DNA of 64,000 nucleotides from Eucalyptus grandis (lineage: Eukaryota; Streptophyta; Magnoliopsida; Myrtales; Myrtaceae): assembly GCF_016545825.1 (NCBI RefSeq), contig NC_052616.1:57681278-57745277 (forward strand), read 5' to 3'. Positions 25,278-37,255 of the stretch are shown here, piece after piece; position 1 is the first letter of the stretch; each line of letters begins with the position of its first letter. Below the pieces are notes generated by a model that had not been told where the DNA came from, did no database searches, and was given only the letters and a program-made list of their open reading frames with translations. A program made the position numbers and the translations under genes.

Positions 25278-27450
25278 CCTAATCATGGACCATAGAATAC
25301 CCCTAAACTTCTTTCCCTCCGTATTGAGGGGTAGGTCGAGACAAGTAAATATTGATCTTGCACTCTTCATCAATTGGATGAGTACATATACATAGATTTA
25401 TTCAATGCTACTCTAGACCTAAAAATTGGATCATTGGCAATCTATCTTTATACACATAGAAGTGGATATTACTTGTGTGAAAGTGACCCATGTGGCAGCA
25501 CATGCGCTTTCTTCATCTAATCTAATTTTTATGGTAATTTTAGCATATTTTTATTAGTTTATTTAAATTGACGATTGTTGTGAATTTTCAAAAAAATTTA
25601 ACAATATAGGGAATACATATTATGCTATGATATTCATTTGACCTTAATTCGAGGACTATGAGGTTTTCATTAAAAGATTTTCACAATATTAAGATCCAAA
25701 TTATGACGTGATAGGCCATATTTGGTAGATGATATTAGCGAATCAATAAAAATAAATCCATTGCTACCATAAAATTTCATCACAGAAAATTAATTTCATG
25801 TATATTGCAAATAAGTAAATATGAGAAAATGATGAAAATAATCATTAGCAAAAGTGTAGATAGAGTAACCCACCGTTAAGAAAAATTAAATTAGAAAAAA
25901 AAAATAAGCATTAGATGACATGATAGCACATAATTTCGTATACAATTATGATAGCTCTTGGGATTAAATGCATGATCGTAATCACTAAAATCAAGCCATG
26001 CCCTAACACTTTCAACCGTTGAAGAATGCTATTACAAATGAATTACCAAACCTCCACCTATTAGCATAGATATTTTCAAATGAAAGCCGGCCATTGCAAT
26101 GACGGTGGAAATTCCTAACCACGAGCCATCTATTATCATAGTTATTTTCAAATACGGAGTAATTAATAGGTAAATTTTGTTCTGTTAAATGGACATGGTG
26201 GCAAGGAAATTATTACATAAGCCCTTTCGATTATGCTTTGTCTTCGTAGGAACCGTAGCCTAGAAAAAGAAATGCTAATCACTTTTCCACGCATTATGTA
26301 AGAGAGAAAGGGGAATCTTATGGCGAGCTCATGTGAAGAGTTGCTTATCAATCAAACCTGTCCTTTTTAGATGGGAAGGGACCAAAGATAACATCTCAGT
26401 TTCTACAACCCACACCACCCATAGCCGTTGCCTTTGTTTTGTTTTGTCTTCTGTGTTCAATTGTCGCTCGCTATTATTGATCTGGACAAGTTGGACGGAC
26501 CCAAGAAAATAAAGAAAGAATTGACTCATGTGTATCATCCTTTGCGGGGCATAAGAAAAGGCAAAGATCTTTTTCTTTTTCTTTTTGTGAGGTCAAAGAA
26601 AATTTTATTGAAATTACGAACATGGTCGAAAGAGTTCCAAGCTAGGGGAATCTAAACAAAGAAGAGAACAAAAGGCTTATGGAGGAATATAAAGGCAGTT
26701 TTGTGGAAGAGAGCCAATCCGTCGAGTCTTCGCAACTTAGTTTACAGGCCCACATCTGTAAGAACAAAAAGCGTCATAATCTATATCTATATCACCAAAT
26801 GGAAAGGCAAATCATATTTTAAAGGAAATAATTTATCAAAAAGTGTAAAAAATCCTCAATTCCAACAAACAAGTTGGTAGAATTTGAGGGTGATTTTCAT
26901 GTGAATCGAGGCAAAATTTAAACCTTAGGAACCAACACATCACTAGCCCCCCTCTCTCAACAGTGCTTGAGAGTCAAATTTGCGATTTGTCAATATATTT
27001 GAGATGTTACTAATGAGAATATGAAATTTACGGTTCCCATAAGTGGCGCAAACGGTTGGGATATAAAAGAATTTCAAGTTTGGGAATCGGAAGTCATATG
27101 TGCAAATCTCATAAGGTACGTAATAAATTATTTTGGGTTATGGTCATCTGCACATGCAAAATGAAATCTTTAAATCATGAATTAAGAAATTTTAATTACT
27201 AATGCTTTCATGCTCACGTGAATGTAGGCAAGAATGTAAAAATCTCATGCTCTTGTGATAGCTCTTCGTGTCTCCTCTGCATAATTCAAGAAAGAAATCA
27301 GCCAAAAACAAGTCGATAGAAGCCGCCCCCACGGATTATTACAAAAAAAAAAAAAAAAAAAAAATGAGGTGGCATAAGAGATGCACCCAATGTTTTCACA
27401 GTTGTTCCCTCTCTACGGCAATATCTGCCCATTGAGAATTTGAAGTCATG
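25278..27450. other. Intergenic DNA with a dispersed low-copy block
   Basis: No gene is supported. The stretch 26190-26510 ('tagcctagaaaaagaaa', 'aagagagaaaggggaatc', 'ttgcctttgttttgttttgtct', 'ttgatctggacaagttgga') is shared in pieces with 29880-30060, 37430-37660 and 39705-39800. A run of about 22 A lies at 27343-27364. Confidence 0.5.
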
Positions 27451-28760
27451 TTCCTTTTTGGGATATGTTTAGTAAAAGTCAAAAAGTGCAATTGAGTACA
27501 GAAAGTGTCAGTGCAATTGAGTCCTAAAACTTACAAAGAGTTCAATCAAGTCCTAAAACTTGTCTAGAAAATGCAATTAAGTCCTAAAGTTAACACCAGT
27601 TAAGAAAGTTAACAGAAATTGCTTTGACGTGGCGACGTCATATTTGAAATGATTTTTTTATTTTTCAAATGGCTTTTTAAAATCATTTTTTATTCGAAAT
27701 CTTTAAAAATTAGATTAAAAACTAAAAAGGAAAATCTAAATTTATTTAAAAAAGAAAAATCTAAATTTATTTAGAAAAACAAAATTGTTCAAAAAAAAAA
27801 AAAAGGGCGGTGGACTTCCGCCGCCCATCGCCGGAGGGGCCGGCGACCGTCACCCCCCGGGCGGGGGGGCCGGCGACCGTCGGCCCCACAGGCGGGCCTC
27901 GTCGGCCCTCGCTCGGGGCCGGCGAGCCGGATCGGCGAGCCTCGCCGGCCCGAGCGAGGGCCGACGGCCTCGCCTGTGGCGGGCGACGGTCGCTCGGCCC
28001 CCTGTGGTGAGGACGGCGGCCGTCGCCCGCCACAGGCGAGGCCTCGTCGGCCCTCGGTCGGGGCCGGCGAGGCTCGCCGGATCTCGGCGAGGCTCCCCGG
28101 ATCTGGCGAGGCTCACCGGCCCGGCCGAGGGCGACGAGGCCTCGCCCGGGCGGGCGACGGTCGCTCGGCCCCGGGCGAGGACGGCGGCCGTCGCCCGGGC
28201 GAGGCCTCGCCTGGGGGCCGCGGTTGCCGGCCCCGGTGAGGGCCGGCCACCCCCGCCCAAGGCCGGCGACGGTCGCCGGCCCCTCTAGCGATGGGCGGCG
28301 GGTGGAAGTCCACCACCCCTTTTTTTTTTTTTTTTTTTGAACAATTTTGTTTTCTAAATAAAATTTAGATTTTTCTTTTTAAATAAATTTAGATTTTCCT
28401 TTTAGTTTTTAATCTAATTTTTAAATATTTTGAATAAAAATGATTTTAAAAAGCCATTTGAAAAATAAAAAAAAATCATTTCAAATATGACGTCGGCATG
28501 TCAGCAATTTCCGTTAACAATTCCGTGTTAACTTTAGGACTTAATTACTGGAAGTTTTAGGACTTGATTGAACTTTCTTAAATTTTTAAGCACTGGACAA
28601 AGTTACAGGACTTGATTGAACTCTTTGTAAGTTTTAGGACTCAATTGCACTTTCTGGACAAGTTTTAGGACTTGATTGAACTTTCTTTGTAAGTTTTAGG
28701 ACTCAATTGCACTTTCTGTACAAGTTTTAGGACTTCTACTGAACATATCCCTTCCTTTTT
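27451..28760. mobile_element. Mutator-like foldback element with 9-bp target duplications
   Basis: The element is 27460-28751 (1,292 bp). It begins GGGATATGTTTAGTAAAAGTC and ends with the inverse (TACTGAACATATCCC). It is flanked by identical 9-mers, ttccttttt at 27451-27459 and 28752-28760, the length typical of Mutator-like elements. The arms of roughly 350-450 bases are near-perfect inverted repeats, with shared blocks such as gttcaatcaagtcctaaaac and aaaatctaaatttatttaaa. The core (27806-28320) is almost pure GC. No transposase is present, so it would need to be moved in trans. Confidence 0.85.
27806..28320. repeat. GC-rich self-complementary core of the foldback element
   Basis: It is built from degenerate direct and inverted copies of 'ggccggcgaggc', 'gcgacggtcgctcggcccc' and 'ggcggccgtcgccc'. 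All six frames stay open for long distances because stop codons are rare in GC-rich DNA; these are not genes. Confidence 0.75.
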
Positions 28761-30055
28761 ACTATCTTCGTTTCTTTAGTTGGTAATGGTAGATTGGCTT
28801 CAGCTATCTTATAGTCCACAGGAGCGCTATGTCCATGTAATCCTGGAAAAAAAAAAAACAAAATGAATGCATTGGAGGATCTAATGTTTCCGTGGAAATT
28901 CGAATGTTAAATGGCAATTAAGTAATCAGGACTTGAAATTACACTTGTGATCATGCTTATTGGGCAGATATCGACTAATGTTATCAGATTACTTTGGTTT
29001 CTGTTTGCCTTTTGTCTTTTTGTGTCAGGAAGAAGAAAACTCAATGGAATATTCATTGGAGAGGTTTCTAGGAGAAGCTAGCTATGTGCGGTCTCTAATG
29101 CTTTTGATTCCGTTAAATATTTTGAATAGACAAGGTACATGTCCATTTTTCTTAAGATGGCCGATAGTAAGAACTATTAATATGAAACAATAACTAAAAT
29201 TTACAAGATAGTTATGAGGGTGAAGGTTGACGATGCTCAACTATCTAGGATGCCATCATGCCATCTAATTTTAGTCGGCGCACATGATCTGCTCTTTTTA
29301 ATTGACTGCCTTTCCTCCTACTACACATGCACCTCTTTAAAAAAAAAAAAAAAAAGTTGATGAGGCTTTATCAATTGCTTCAATCCTTCACGCTCCGAGT
29401 TTTTAGTGTGAGATTCTTCTTATTTTACACTTTACTGTGCACTATATATTCTCCCTCTGTGAGTCTATTAAGCCAAGGCCAACCGTTGCCAATTTATACA
29501 TGACCTCCTCTTTCGATAATCATGGAATACTCCTTTTTATCCAAAATCTAAGATGTGGCATTTATTTTCACCTCATACGCGCACTCAATATAGGAACACT
29601 TTAATATGTATTTACTAATTGCCAAAGTAAAAAAAAGCAAAACCTTCAGTAGGCTGTAGATTTGTTTGTATTGCCAACTTTCAAGCCTTTTGTGTTTAGA
29701 TTTAGGGAAAATGATCACTCTAAGCCCTCAAATGATTCAAGTGAAATTATTTTTTTGTGTGAAAATAGTCAAATTAACTAACAAAAGCTCCACATGAAGT
29801 CCACATGGTCCAAATGACATAGGCTTGTAATCTATTACAATATAGCTAGAAATTTTCGACCAAAGAGCAATTAATAAATGATTTTAATTTATTGTGCGGG
29901 AATTGTAGCTTAGAAGAAGAAACAATTAGTCTCCTTCCACACATTTTGTAAGCGAGGAAAAAGTCTTGGTCATTTGCAATTATTGATCTGGACAAGTTGG
30001 ACAGAACCACAGTGATGAGCTCCATCCTCAAAATTTCTGAATATCCTCTTACAAA
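28761..30055. other. Intergenic DNA; one exon-like open stretch
   Basis: A stretch at 29029-29132 is bounded by a 'tttttgtgtcag' acceptor-like and an 'aaggtacat' donor-like sequence and is open for about 35 codons (QEEENSMEYSLERF...). I do not recognise it. Poly-A runs lie at 28849 and 29339. The stretch 29880-30055 belongs to the dispersed block also seen at 26190, 37430 and 39705. Confidence 0.35.
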
Positions 30056-30990
30056 GAGAACAAAGAAATAATCTTATATGTCTAGAGGTAGGGCTTGTTT
30101 TGCTGGTCTTGGTCAGAAGTTGAGGTTGAACAAGTCCATTGCCTCATCAAAGAGACGCAACCACCACAAGATTTCGTATATACCAACCACATCCGGTTCA
30201 TCCTTCGGGACGAGAAAAAGTAAAGCTTTGTTCAAGTGCAAGGGCTTGTGCTTGGAGACAAGAAATACATCAGTAAGAACAGTACACTAATCCCAAAAAA
30301 TCACCGAGATGCCAGTTTCTTGTTCTTGTCCTAATATATTTGGTTTGATGACTCCAGATTGAGACGAGAAGATAATCCTTGGATTGCACTGCATTTCGGA
30401 CTCGGACACAACTTGATCTTGCTTCAAGGTAACTTATTCTCAAACACAAAACTCATCACTATAACTTTCATCATCTTTGCCTTGCTCCACCAAGAAAGCC
30501 CAATCTTCATTCTCTAGTTTTTATATAATTGCTAGGATGGAAAATATCTGATTTCTACTCATTGCAAAACACCTAAGATCATTTGAAGCATACAAATCTT
30601 ACGTGTGAAATTCATACATCACTTTTTCAAAATTATTGTCCCATGGATTGCCTTTGTTTTCTTAATACATTCTTTCCATTCGAACCCATTGATAGAAACA
30701 ATTGGATCGGTTGAATATGGTGGATTTGCATATCGGCCCCCATTCTAGGACGGTTTTCAAAGCATTGCTTTGATCATAGACCAAAATGGTTGACTTTACA
30801 GTAACCCACTTATCTCTTGAAAGTGGGTAAGTTAAAAACTTCAACTTTTTCCCTTCCCTAATTGTTACACTGGGACTTTGTAGAGGGAATGCTATTGCCA
30901 ATAATAAACAAATTTCATTTAGTAAAGTCTCCACTTGCACGACCAAAAAAAGATAAAAGAAAAAAGTCCCCACCTGGATGCACGGCCAAG
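30056..30990 (+). repeat. Duplicated block Y, copy 1
   Basis: This block aligns with 35650-37250. Shared stretches include 'accacaagatttcgtatatacc', 'gggcttgtgcttg', 'aaaatcaccgagatgc', 'tttcaaggtaacttattct' and 'cttaatacattc-ttc-attc'. It contains short open stretches (for example HHKISYIPTTSGSSFGTR) that are conserved in copy 2, but no gene family is recognised. Confidence 0.6.
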
Positions 30991-32655
30991 ATAAACAAGT
31001 GCATCTCTAAAGCCACAAGTTCTTTATACTTCTTGGCCGAGTTCTCAATAAGATCGACTAAGTCGATTCATTTCATTCTTTTAAGTCTACACGACAACAA
31101 ATTATCAAAGTGAGCGCCAACATTACATCAAACATATCTTAAATTGACACGATAGTAAAAGTTGGATTCCAACAATTTGTTCGTAATGTTTCTATCCACT
31201 TTTGTTTGTGCTGGCATGTGTTCAGTTCATATTAGATACTCTTGAACGATGTAACATCCATTTAGACTGTATTATATGTTTTTTGTTTGCGCATTTGTTC
31301 GAATGAACGTAGTTATTCCGTGTGAATTTTGTTTTTGTCACTTATTCAAAAAGACTAAGTGAACTAAATGTATCTTGCTTACCAATTACTAAGAGAAAGA
31401 ATTTTGTTTTGGGGATTTAGAACCCTTTAGATCTCCTCTTTTTAAATGCAGAACTTATTCATTTGCTAGCAAATTTTAACTTGATCCTGTGAACTAGGGC
31501 AAGATGGTCCTAGAATTTTTTTGGGCTTCTATCATATTGGGAACTTATCACAATTTGGCCTAGCTTGGTCAAATTGCATGTTCAACTTAGCTAGATCGGG
31601 GTACCACCCTTCTTTTATGATTTCTTTTTCTCTTTCTTTTTAAAAGCCTTTCAATGTGTTGTAATTAACCGCAATTTTACCTTTTCCTTTAACTAATTTT
31701 TCAGGATTTTTCAATAACAAACCCTGTTAATGATGGTGTTTTTTCAAACACAAGATAGTTAGCACGGCCTATTTATTTTTCGAAACTTAAATAATAATTT
31801 TCCCTAACATCAAAGATATGTTGCTCTTGTGAGTCGTGTCCTCAAGCATCAGCTTGAGCCATTGACACCGATGTTAGTTCACTTATTTGAAAATATTCAT
31901 CTTGGTTGTCCAATTCTTTTAAAGGTTAAATAGCATATTAACATTACTCCATCCATTTCAAGTCATGAAAGCATTTTTATTTTAAAAAGAGCCGTAAAGT
32001 AAATCAATATATAGACCATTTGTTCGTACACATGATTTTCAAATGGGCAAGATTATAATAATTCTCTTGAAACATTGAAGTGCTCGGCCAACTTAGCCCA
32101 CCAAAAAGATTTCCATACTAACAATATATAAAACATTTAGCATACGTAAATATAAAGAGGTTAGGGAAGATTTGTGGTGGTTCTACCCAAGTCAATGGCT
32201 ACCCCACTTCTCGAGACCATTCGGAAGTTGTGCTTGTTCCGCTATTATCTGATTTCTGGTACGGAGGTTGTTTTCCGATGGAGCCAAGACTCACTGCAAG
32301 CAAAGTGAATTCATCTACAAACAATTTCTCTCACTAGAAGTTTACTTGCAAAGTGAACACGATGGAGATTTTGCAAATATTTTCATGTACACAAATCCAA
32401 GGCAATAGGTTACCTTATTTAAACGGAAACAAACTCCCGACCAATTTCCATCGTGGTGGCTGTCTGCAAGCTGTTACTAACACTTCCAATGCCTAGTTTT
32501 TCGACCGTCGAGACTTGCGAATGTCCACTCAAACTCAAAAATGGCCCAGACACTAGCCGGGTTGGGCGAGCGAAATCCAAATTTAAACTTCAGAGCTGGG
32601 TATTTCCTCTTTAAACTGCAGAGCGAAATCTAAGTTGAAAAGATTTTCTTTTAAT
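30991..32655. other. Intergenic DNA, nothing recognised
   Basis: AT-rich sequence without supported frames or repeat boundaries. Confidence 0.4.
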
Positions 32656-33290
32656 TTATAGGGGACATGGCATCTTCTGGGCGCTAAGAATTGATCGTAA
32701 TCCCTCCTCACGTAAAAAACGTTAAGTGGTCCTGGACTTCCACGTCAGCCACATCTCGTGTCTCTGAAAAGCTTTCACGGACCCAAGCTCATCGTCTTCA
32801 TCAAGCATCAACTATGGGGAGGAGAAGAGACAAAACCCTGAATCACCCACTACCACACCCTCCCCTCGTCGCCTTCCCACTCCTTCTCGTCCTCCTCCTC
32901 CTCCGACTCCGAGTTCACCATCTCTCTCCCCCCGCTCCCCCTCCACCCTCTTCGTCGCCTACGAGCTCTTCTACAAGGACCAGCTCCTCCCCCTCCACCT
33001 TTCCCCCCCGCCTCTCCATGGTCCGTGCCCTCCTCGCCTCCTCCTCCACCTCCCACTCCGCCACCACCTCCTCCGACCAGATCTCGCCTAAGGATGCCGA
33101 CGACGGCCATGGACAAGCGTCGGCGTCGCTTGCGATCCGCTCATCCAGATCTGGGTCTGGAGAACTCCAGATCTCGAGATCAGCCCGTCACCGGGCTCGG
33201 CTGCTGGTTCGTGCGGCCGGGACGGGTGGCGAAGGTCTCCGACTTCTTCATCTTCGGCGGCCTTTGAGACCCGGCTTCCTAATTGCTTCG
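32656..33290 (+). pseudogene. MAKR/BKI1-like first-exon pseudogene, copy 1
   Basis: Membrane-associated kinase regulators (including BKI1) bind receptor kinases at the plasma membrane. Their N-terminal half carries a Ser-rich stretch with FTISL followed by a motif of the form ELFYxGQLLPLHLPPRLSMV. Here these pieces appear in the right order but in three successive frames: SSSDSEFTISLPPL (from 32875), VAYELFYKDQLLPLH (from 32951) and PPRLSMVRALLASSSTS (from 33003). So at least two frameshifts lie within about 90 bases. The upstream 60-100 bases and the coding remnant recur at 40430-41000. The rest of the gene is missing. The family call rests on my recognition of the motifs. Confidence 0.5.
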
Positions 33291-33639
33291 AAACATGAGA
33301 AAATCTTTATTCGCCCATTGATGGAGTTTCGAAATTGGACGTTGAATAAACCTGATGGGAGAGAAACCCGAACAGTGGGTCCGCTCAGACACGTGCTTCG
33401 GCTCCCCGCTCAAATATTCATGTGAGATTTTATTAATTCCCTTCATGTGTGATATTCTCCTATCAGGTGTGAGTCTTCACTTCAAACATTCGACGTGAGA
33501 TTTTAGTAATGATACATCGCAGTGCCTAGATATTAAAAATGTGAGTCTCTCAAACCGGACTTCTTTGTATCCCAAATGTCAAATGCGGCATTTGTTCTCA
33601 CGTCACACGAGCACCTCATAAAAGAACACTTCTAAAGTT
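33291..33639. other. Spacer with a direct repeat into the next element
   Basis: The stretch 'acttctttgtatcccaaatg' at 33561 recurs at 33763, a period of about 202 bases. Confidence 0.5.
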
Positions 33640-34870
33640 TTGTGAAAAAATTAAAAAATAAAATAAAATTTATTATAATTATACCGATTCAATTCCGCTA
33701 AGCTTTTTTTTACTTCAATTCTAATTCATTTAACTCAATTGATTCTCTCAAAACCGAAATAAACTTCTTTGTATCCCAAATGTCAAATGGGCATTTGTTT
33801 TTCCACGCTGATGTAGTAATTTTTATAATATTTTTAATTGTTTTTTCAATCTAATTCATTTTTTTTTCGTATCACTTCTGGACTATGAAAATCCTATTCC
33901 CTTGCCTGATGTAGTAATTTTTTATAATATTTTATTTTTTCAATTTTTTTTCTTTTCTTTTCTCTCTTCTTCCTTTGCCTTCTTTTCTCGCTGTGGCCGG
34001 CGAGCCTCTGACCGGCGAGGCTCTGGCGAGGCTCGCCGGCCAATGGACGAGGGCCGCAACCTCGCCCAGCCTCACCCACCCTCGCCCACGGCTGGCGAGG
34101 CTTGCGGCGTCTCGAAGGAGGAAGTCCCCTTTCCTCTCTCTTCCATAACCTCTCGCTCCTCAATCTGTCTTCTTCCTCCTCCTCTCGGCTAGCACCAGGA
34201 GCTCTCTCGATCTCCTCCATTGCATTCCATCCCCTCGAATCTCTCTCTCCCTTCCTCTCTCTTCCATAATCTCTCGCTCCTCGCCTCGATTTCCCAAACC
34301 GTTCTCCAGGGACTCGCAGGTGGGTGGGTGCGAGTGTGGTTTTTTCCGTTTCGCCGAAATCGCGTCGCATTCTTGGAAATGTTCCGGTTCCGCCTGTGAT
34401 CCGAATTCTGCTCGCGTCCCTGCTTCAAGGTTCGATTCTCGTCCTGGGGTCGAATTTCCTCGTTCTGCTCTCGCTTTCTTCGCAATCCGTGGGCGAGACA
34501 GCCGGCGAGGTTAGGTGAGGCCAGGCGACCGCCGGCGACGGCGAGGGCTTCGCGGCCCTCACCCAGTCGCCGGTGAGCCTCGCAGGCCACGGCGGGGAAA
34601 ATAATCCAAAGGAGGAAGAAGAGAAAAAAAAAAAAGGAAAAAATAAAAAATAAAAATAAAAAGTTCAAAAAATATTATTTAAAAATTACAATGTCAGCAT
34701 TGGCCAATTAGTGTCCATGTTAGCAGTAGCTTCGATTTATCAAATTTGATCGAATATGGTGAATTAATATAATTACAAAAGACTTAAAATTGAATTAATA
34801 AAAAAATTATGAGTGAATTATGTCAAGTTATTTCTTGCAACGCTTTATAGTCTTGAATTAAGGAAAGTGA
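33640..34870. mobile_element. Degenerate foldback element with GC-rich core
   Basis: The left arm (gctgatgtagtaatttttata, with an internal duplicate about 97 bases on) is the inverse of the right arm (aaaaattacaatgtcagca). The core 33990-34590 carries 'ggccggcgag', 'ggcgaggctcgccggcc' and the inverse 'cgccggcgacggcgagg', like the element at 27460. A 30-base direct repeat ('ctctctcttccataa-ctctcgctcctc') lies near 34134 and 34257. No clean terminal duplication was found. The frames inside are shadows. Confidence 0.5.
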
Positions 34871-35645
34871 TCACACTAAGCATTTGATGCATTGTTGGGC
34901 AGATTAGTATGATAAAATGTAGATAAAATTTTCAAATAATGATTTGAAGTGGGACTATTCTAATTGAGAATTCAAAGTGGACTTTTTTTTGTCTAAAAGA
35001 CGAGCATGGAATAACAAAATTTGTTTCAAAGTAGTCCCAAGCTTTACTCTGGGCATTTACGTCCAAGAATTTTCTTTTTCTTCATTTTCTTTTTCTTTTC
35101 TATTCACCATCTTCTTCTTTATCGACAATGATAGCTGGGGCTTGGACTGAGTGTTTGTGACAAGAATGTATCAATGAGCGATAAGAAGTGGCGTCTCGTG
35201 AAGGTCATGAAATGTGAGAGCAGGTTCTTGAGGACGTGAATGGCGGTGGAGAGATAGAAGGAGAGGAGGTGGAGGAGATCGGAGAAAACCATTGAACTGG
35301 GTATGGATGTTCTTCGATATTCGTGTTTCAGTTTTCAATTAAAACTCATTTTTGGCATTTGATACGTTCGCGATCGACGCGTAGATGAAGGAACAAAACC
35401 ATGAGAAATACACTCGTCATTGTTCTCTCTTTCTTTTCTTTTTTTCTGAACACAGCAGAGCTGTTGATCGTAGAAGAAAAGGACAAGCATGGAGGAAGAG
35501 AAACTGTGGAGGACCACGTGATGAGTGGGGTCCTCATAATTCATCATTCCTAAATGTTCTTTTCACTTCCATATCTGTGGCCACGTGGGCCAATCACAAA
35601 GAGATCCAAGAAATCATCCTTAAAATCTGGAGGCTAATTAAGAGG
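34871..35645. other. Intergenic DNA, nothing recognised
   Basis: No supported gene, RNA or repeat. Confidence 0.4.
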
Positions 35646-37255
35646 AAGGGATTGTTTTGGTGGTTTTGGTAAAAAAGGTACGGGTTAAAGAAGTAAATTT
35701 CCCTCGTTATAGAAAAAGCAACCATCACAAGATTTCGTATATACCAAGCGCGTCTGGCTCATTCTTCGGGGCAAGAGAAGAAGTCAAGCTTACTTTAGGA
35801 GGCGAGGGCTTGTGCTTGATATGGAGAAATCACGCCGGTAAGAAAATCACCGAGATGCTCCTTTTTGTTGTGAGATATTTAGTTCGATGACTATAGGTTA
35901 AGGCTAGAAGGTAATCCTTGAATTGTATTTCTTTTTGAGACTTGGACACGACTTAATCTGTTTCAAGAAAATTTATTCTGAAACACAAATATCAATATAG
36001 TATATTTCATCTCTACACTACTCCTCTAGAAAAGCCCCACATTCATTTTCTTGTTTATTAAAATTTGACAGGATGGGAAACATTTGAGTTTTACTTGTTG
36101 CAGGACACTCTACATCCTCTGAAGCATACAAATTCACAAATTACTTTTTCATCTTTTGAGGGTAAGAGAAGAAGTAAAGCTTTGTTTGGCTTGTGCTTGA
36201 AGAGGAGAAACCGCATTGGTAAGAAACACCATGCCGATCTTGAGAAATCACTGATACACTCCTTCTTGTTCTGAGATATTTGCTTTGATGACTACAGGTT
36301 AAGGTGTGAAGCTAATCCTCCCACCATATTGCATTTCAAGACTTGGACATGACTTGATCTGTTTCAAGGTAACTTATTCTGAAACACAAAACTCATTATA
36401 GTAAATTTCATCTCTATATTGCTCCTCAAGAAAAGCCCCACCTTCATTCTCTAGTTTATTATAACTGATGGTATAAAAAATATTTGAGTTTTACTTGTTG
36501 CGGAATACAAATTCACATATTACTTTCTCATCCTTTGGGGCAAGAGAAGAAGTAAAGCTTTGTTTGGCTTGTGCTTGAAGAGGAGAAACCGCATCGGTAA
36601 GAAACGCCATGCAAATCCTAAGAAATCACCGAAATGCTCCTTCTTGTTATGAGATATTTACTTTGATGACTACAGGTTGAAGTGTGAAGTTAATCCTCCG
36701 ATCCTATTGTCTTTCGAGACTTGGACACGACTTGATCTATTTCAAGGTAATTTATACTAAAACTCAAATCCCATTATAGTAAATTTTATCTCTATATTGC
36801 TCCTCAAGAAAAGCCCCACCTCCATTCTCTAATTTATTATAAACTGATTAGATGAAAAACATTTGAGTTTTACTCATTACAGGACACTTTACATCCTTTA
36901 AAGCATATAAATTCACATTACTTTTTAAAAATAATCGTCAATCATATTGCTTCTTTTTCTTAATACATTCATTCTATTCAAAACCCATTGGTATGAACTG
37001 TTGGTTTGTTTGGACATGGTGAAATCACATACCAATCCTTTGGACATGATGGAATCACATACCAATCCTCACTCTAGAGCAATTCTCGAAACATTACCTT
37101 TGACCAGCGGAATGATTGACTTTAAAAGGCAGATAGGAGAGAATCTTTACTTAATGGACCTCAACTTTGGTTCTCGTATCAATACACAATTTTTTTTACG
37201 GGATGAGCTCGCTCTTAATTTATTAAAGCTTCATCCGATGATGCCAAAGTAAAGT
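35646..37255 (+). repeat. Duplicated block Y, copy 2, with about 410-bp tandem units
   Basis: The unit repeats at about 35710, 36090, 36500 and, in part, 36870. Each full unit runs: 'catttgagttttact-gttgc', 'gggcaagagaagaagtaaagc', 'ggcttgtgcttgaagagg', 'aatgctccttcttgtt', 'ttgatgactacaggtt', 'gacttgatctgtttcaaggtaa', 'tattgctcctcaagaaaagccccacc'. Several junctions look like splice sites (tgcag|gacac, aaccgcat|tggtaag, gactacag|gtt, ttcaag|gtaac). The array could therefore be repeated exons of a decayed gene, which I cannot name. A smaller 32-bp tandem pair (ttggacatg-tg-aatcacat) lies at 37011-37071. Confidence 0.65.

Noticed and set aside
27785..28288. Long open frames in all six frames of the GC-rich core
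   Set aside because: Stop codons are rare in sequence this rich in GC. The frames are Arg/Ala/Gly/Pro low complexity and lie in a transposon core.
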